A DNA stretch of 23,808 nucleotides, taken from NCBI GenBank assembly GCA_002422985.1, contig DITZ01000070.1, positions 1-23,808 of the forward strand. Direction: 5' to 3'. Position numbers and translations under genes: made by a program. Position 1 is the stretch's first letter. The number at the start of each line of letters is the position of its first letter. Source of the DNA: Sphingomonadales bacterium UBA6171. GTDB lineage: Bacteria > Pseudomonadota > Alphaproteobacteria > Sphingomonadales > Sphingomonadaceae. This document shows positions 22,804-23,808 of the stretch, piece by piece. The notes beneath the pieces were generated by a model that worked only from the letters and a program-made list of their open reading frames with translations, had not been told where the DNA came from and ran no database searches.

Positions 22804-23256
22804 CTAGTGGTGGGCGTGGCCTGAAGCCTTGGCCGGATCGTCTGCCGGGCTGCGGGCGGTGGCACTGGTGGTGATTTTCGCGCCGGATTTGAAGCTGAGC
22901 GTGAGCGGAACCGTCTGGCCCGGCAGCACATCGGGCGACAGGCCGAACAGCATCAGATGATGGCCGCCGGGCGCAAAGCTGATGACGGTGCCGGCGGGAA
23001 TGGCGATGCTGGTTTCCGCGCGCATCCGCATCACCCCGTCGGTCATCGTCATGCTGTGCAGCTCGATCCGCTCCGCCTTGGGGGAGGCGGCGCTGACCAG
23101 CGCATCGGCCGTCGCGCCGCCGCTGATGGAGAGATAGCCGGCAGCGGGCCGGCCGGTTGCGGCGGGAAGACGCAGCCATGCGCCTTCCACCGCCGGCGCC
23201 TGGGCGAAAGCCGGGCTGGCAAGGATAAGGGCGATGGCGGCAAAATTGCGGATCAT
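22804..23256 (-). CDS. periplasmic copper chaperone PCu(A)C
   Basis: The ATG at 23256 behind GGAGTC-type ribosome sequence gives 150 residues. A signal peptide covers residues 1-18 (cleavage after AFA). The copper-binding pattern H-X10-M-X21-H-X-M is met exactly by His67, Met78, His100 and Met102, and extra methionines (69, 71, 76) lie near. The C-terminus ends SGHAHH, a further possible metal-binding tail. The protein delivers Cu(I) to the CuA or CuB site of cytochrome c oxidase in the periplasm. Its usual partners, Sco and cytochrome oxidase genes, are not in the window. It heads a short transcript with the HEMVH protein and DUF6356. Confidence 0.93.
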   Translation of the reverse strand: MIRNFAAIALILASPAFAQAPAVEGAWLRLPAATGRPAAGYLSISGGATADALVSAASPKAERIELHSMTMTDGVMRMRAETSIAIPAGTVISFAPGGHHLMLFGLSPDVLPGQTVPLTLSFKSGAKITTSATARSPADDPAKASGHAHH

Positions 23257-23343
23257 GGGAGACTCCTTCGATATGCGGGTATTTAGGCGATTGGCCGGGC
23301 CGGGCCAAGGGGGCGCTGTCTGCAAGAAGAATCCGCCTGCCCA

Positions 23344-23370
23344 TTGATGCGGCTCGCGGGCCGCCTATAT
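23344..23370 (+). promoter_or_regulatory. candidate heat-shock (RpoH-type) promoter of dnaK
   Basis: TTGATG (23344-23349) is followed 15 bases later by CTATAT (23365-23370), within the string CCGCCTATAT. This resembles alphaproteobacterial sigma-32 promoters (CTTG-type -35 and CYTATNT-type -10). It lies 68 bases before the dnaK ATG. The match is by eye and the -35 is incomplete (ATTGATG rather than CTTGATG). Confidence 0.45.
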
Positions 23371-23438
23371 CCCCCGGGGTAAGTTGCGTATCCGCCCTGT
23401 GCGCGCCATGGGGCTGGCCTGCTATTGAAGAGGACGAC

Positions 23439-23808
23439 ATGGCAAAAGTTATCGGCATCGATCTGGGCACCACCAACAGCTGCGTAGCTGTTATGGAAGG
23501 CGCCACGCCCAAGGTGATTGAAAATGCGGAAGGCGCGCGCACCACGCCGTCGCAGGTGGCATTTGCCAGGGATGGCGAGCGGCTGGTGGGCCAGCCGGCC
23601 AAGCGCCAGGCGGTTACCAACCCGGAAAACACCGTGTTTGCCGTGAAGCGCCTGATCGGCCGCCGCTTCGATGATCCGATGACGCAGAAAGACAAGAGCC
23701 TCGTTCCCTACAAAATCGTCAACGGCCAGAATGGCGATGCCTGGGTCAATGCCGGCGGCAAGGATTACAGCCCGTCGCAGATTTCCGCCTTCATCCTGCA
23801 GAAGATGA
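23439..23808 (+). CDS. dnaK: molecular chaperone DnaK (Hsp70), N-terminal part (runs off window end)
   Basis: The visible 123 residues start MAKVIGIDLGTTNSCVAVMEG, the invariant phosphate-1 loop of DnaK. They continue with ENAEGARTTPSQVAFARDGE, LVGQPAKRQAVTNPENTVFAVKRLIGRRFDDP and YSPSQISAFILQKM, all canonical for the ATPase domain. The gene is cut by the window edge at roughly a fifth of its expected 630-640 residues. GAAGAGGA before the ATG is the ribosome site. DnaK binds unfolded polypeptides with DnaJ and GrpE, and in many alphaproteobacteria dnaJ follows directly. A candidate RpoH promoter lies upstream. It is divergent from the copper chaperone gene. Confidence 0.97.
   Translation, partial: MAKVIGIDLGTTNSCVAVMEGATPKVIENAEGARTTPSQVAFARDGERLVGQPAKRQAVTNPENTVFAVKRLIGRRFDDPMTQKDKSLVPYKIVNGQNGDAWVNAGGKDYSPSQISAFILQKM

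Overview
The window is GC-rich and densely coded, and looks like a chromosomal segment of an alphaproteobacterium, most likely a sphingomonad. The evidence is a set of small families common in that group (DUF1491, DUF2948, DUF1244, DUF6356 and a 'vgr-related' HEMVH metalloprotein), together with the hpf-ptsN pair, the style of DnaQ and PtsN, and strong G/C bias at third codon positions. I see no integrase, transposase, phage gene or CRISPR array. Most of it is core genome.

Layout. (1) 1-590 (-) is the 5' part of methylmalonyl-CoA mutase. Divergent from it is a + strand run: dnaQ, hpf, ptsN, a PaaI-type thioesterase, DUF1491 and, after a 232-base structured spacer, a SleB-like wall hydrolase and an O-methyltransferase (783-5027). 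(2) A NUDIX hydrolase (-) converges on the O-methyltransferase and diverges from tesB (+). (3) A tRNA-Ala(CGC) on the minus strand is followed by an overlapping ppx/gppA-rlmE pair. (4) An AT-richer spacer with a long inverted repeat precedes a secreted beta-helix protein, which converges on a 73-residue membrane protein. (5) aguA-aguB form the two-step agmatine-to-putrescine route. (6) murA-DUF2948 lie on the minus strand, then a decayed glutathione transferase fragment and a second, larger secreted beta-helix protein. (7) A minus-strand block holds a Gly-rich twin cold-shock-domain protein with a long leader, a repeat-bearing membrane protein, an Old Yellow Enzyme and DUF1244. (8) Pyruvate kinase (+) converges on a minus-strand group: PCu(A)C copper chaperone, HEMVH protein, DUF6356. 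(9) dnaK begins at 23439 and runs off the end.

The functional groupings are translation and stress (hpf, rlmE, csp, dnaK), envelope work (murA, SleB-like hydrolase, two exported beta-helix proteins) and central or polyamine metabolism (pyk, mutase, aguAB). Intergenic spaces are informative. Two copies of a large GC-rich palindromic repeat sit between convergent genes, a strong bidirectional hairpin follows csp, and the csp leader contains a 10-base segment exactly complementary to the region just upstream of the csp start codon. The spacer before the wall hydrolase can fold into four consecutive hairpins.

I did not find a clear multi-gene system of unknown type. The best leads for something undescribed are the RNA-level structures and the pair of uncharacterised exported beta-helix proteins. 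All functional calls come from reading motifs by eye; no database search was run.
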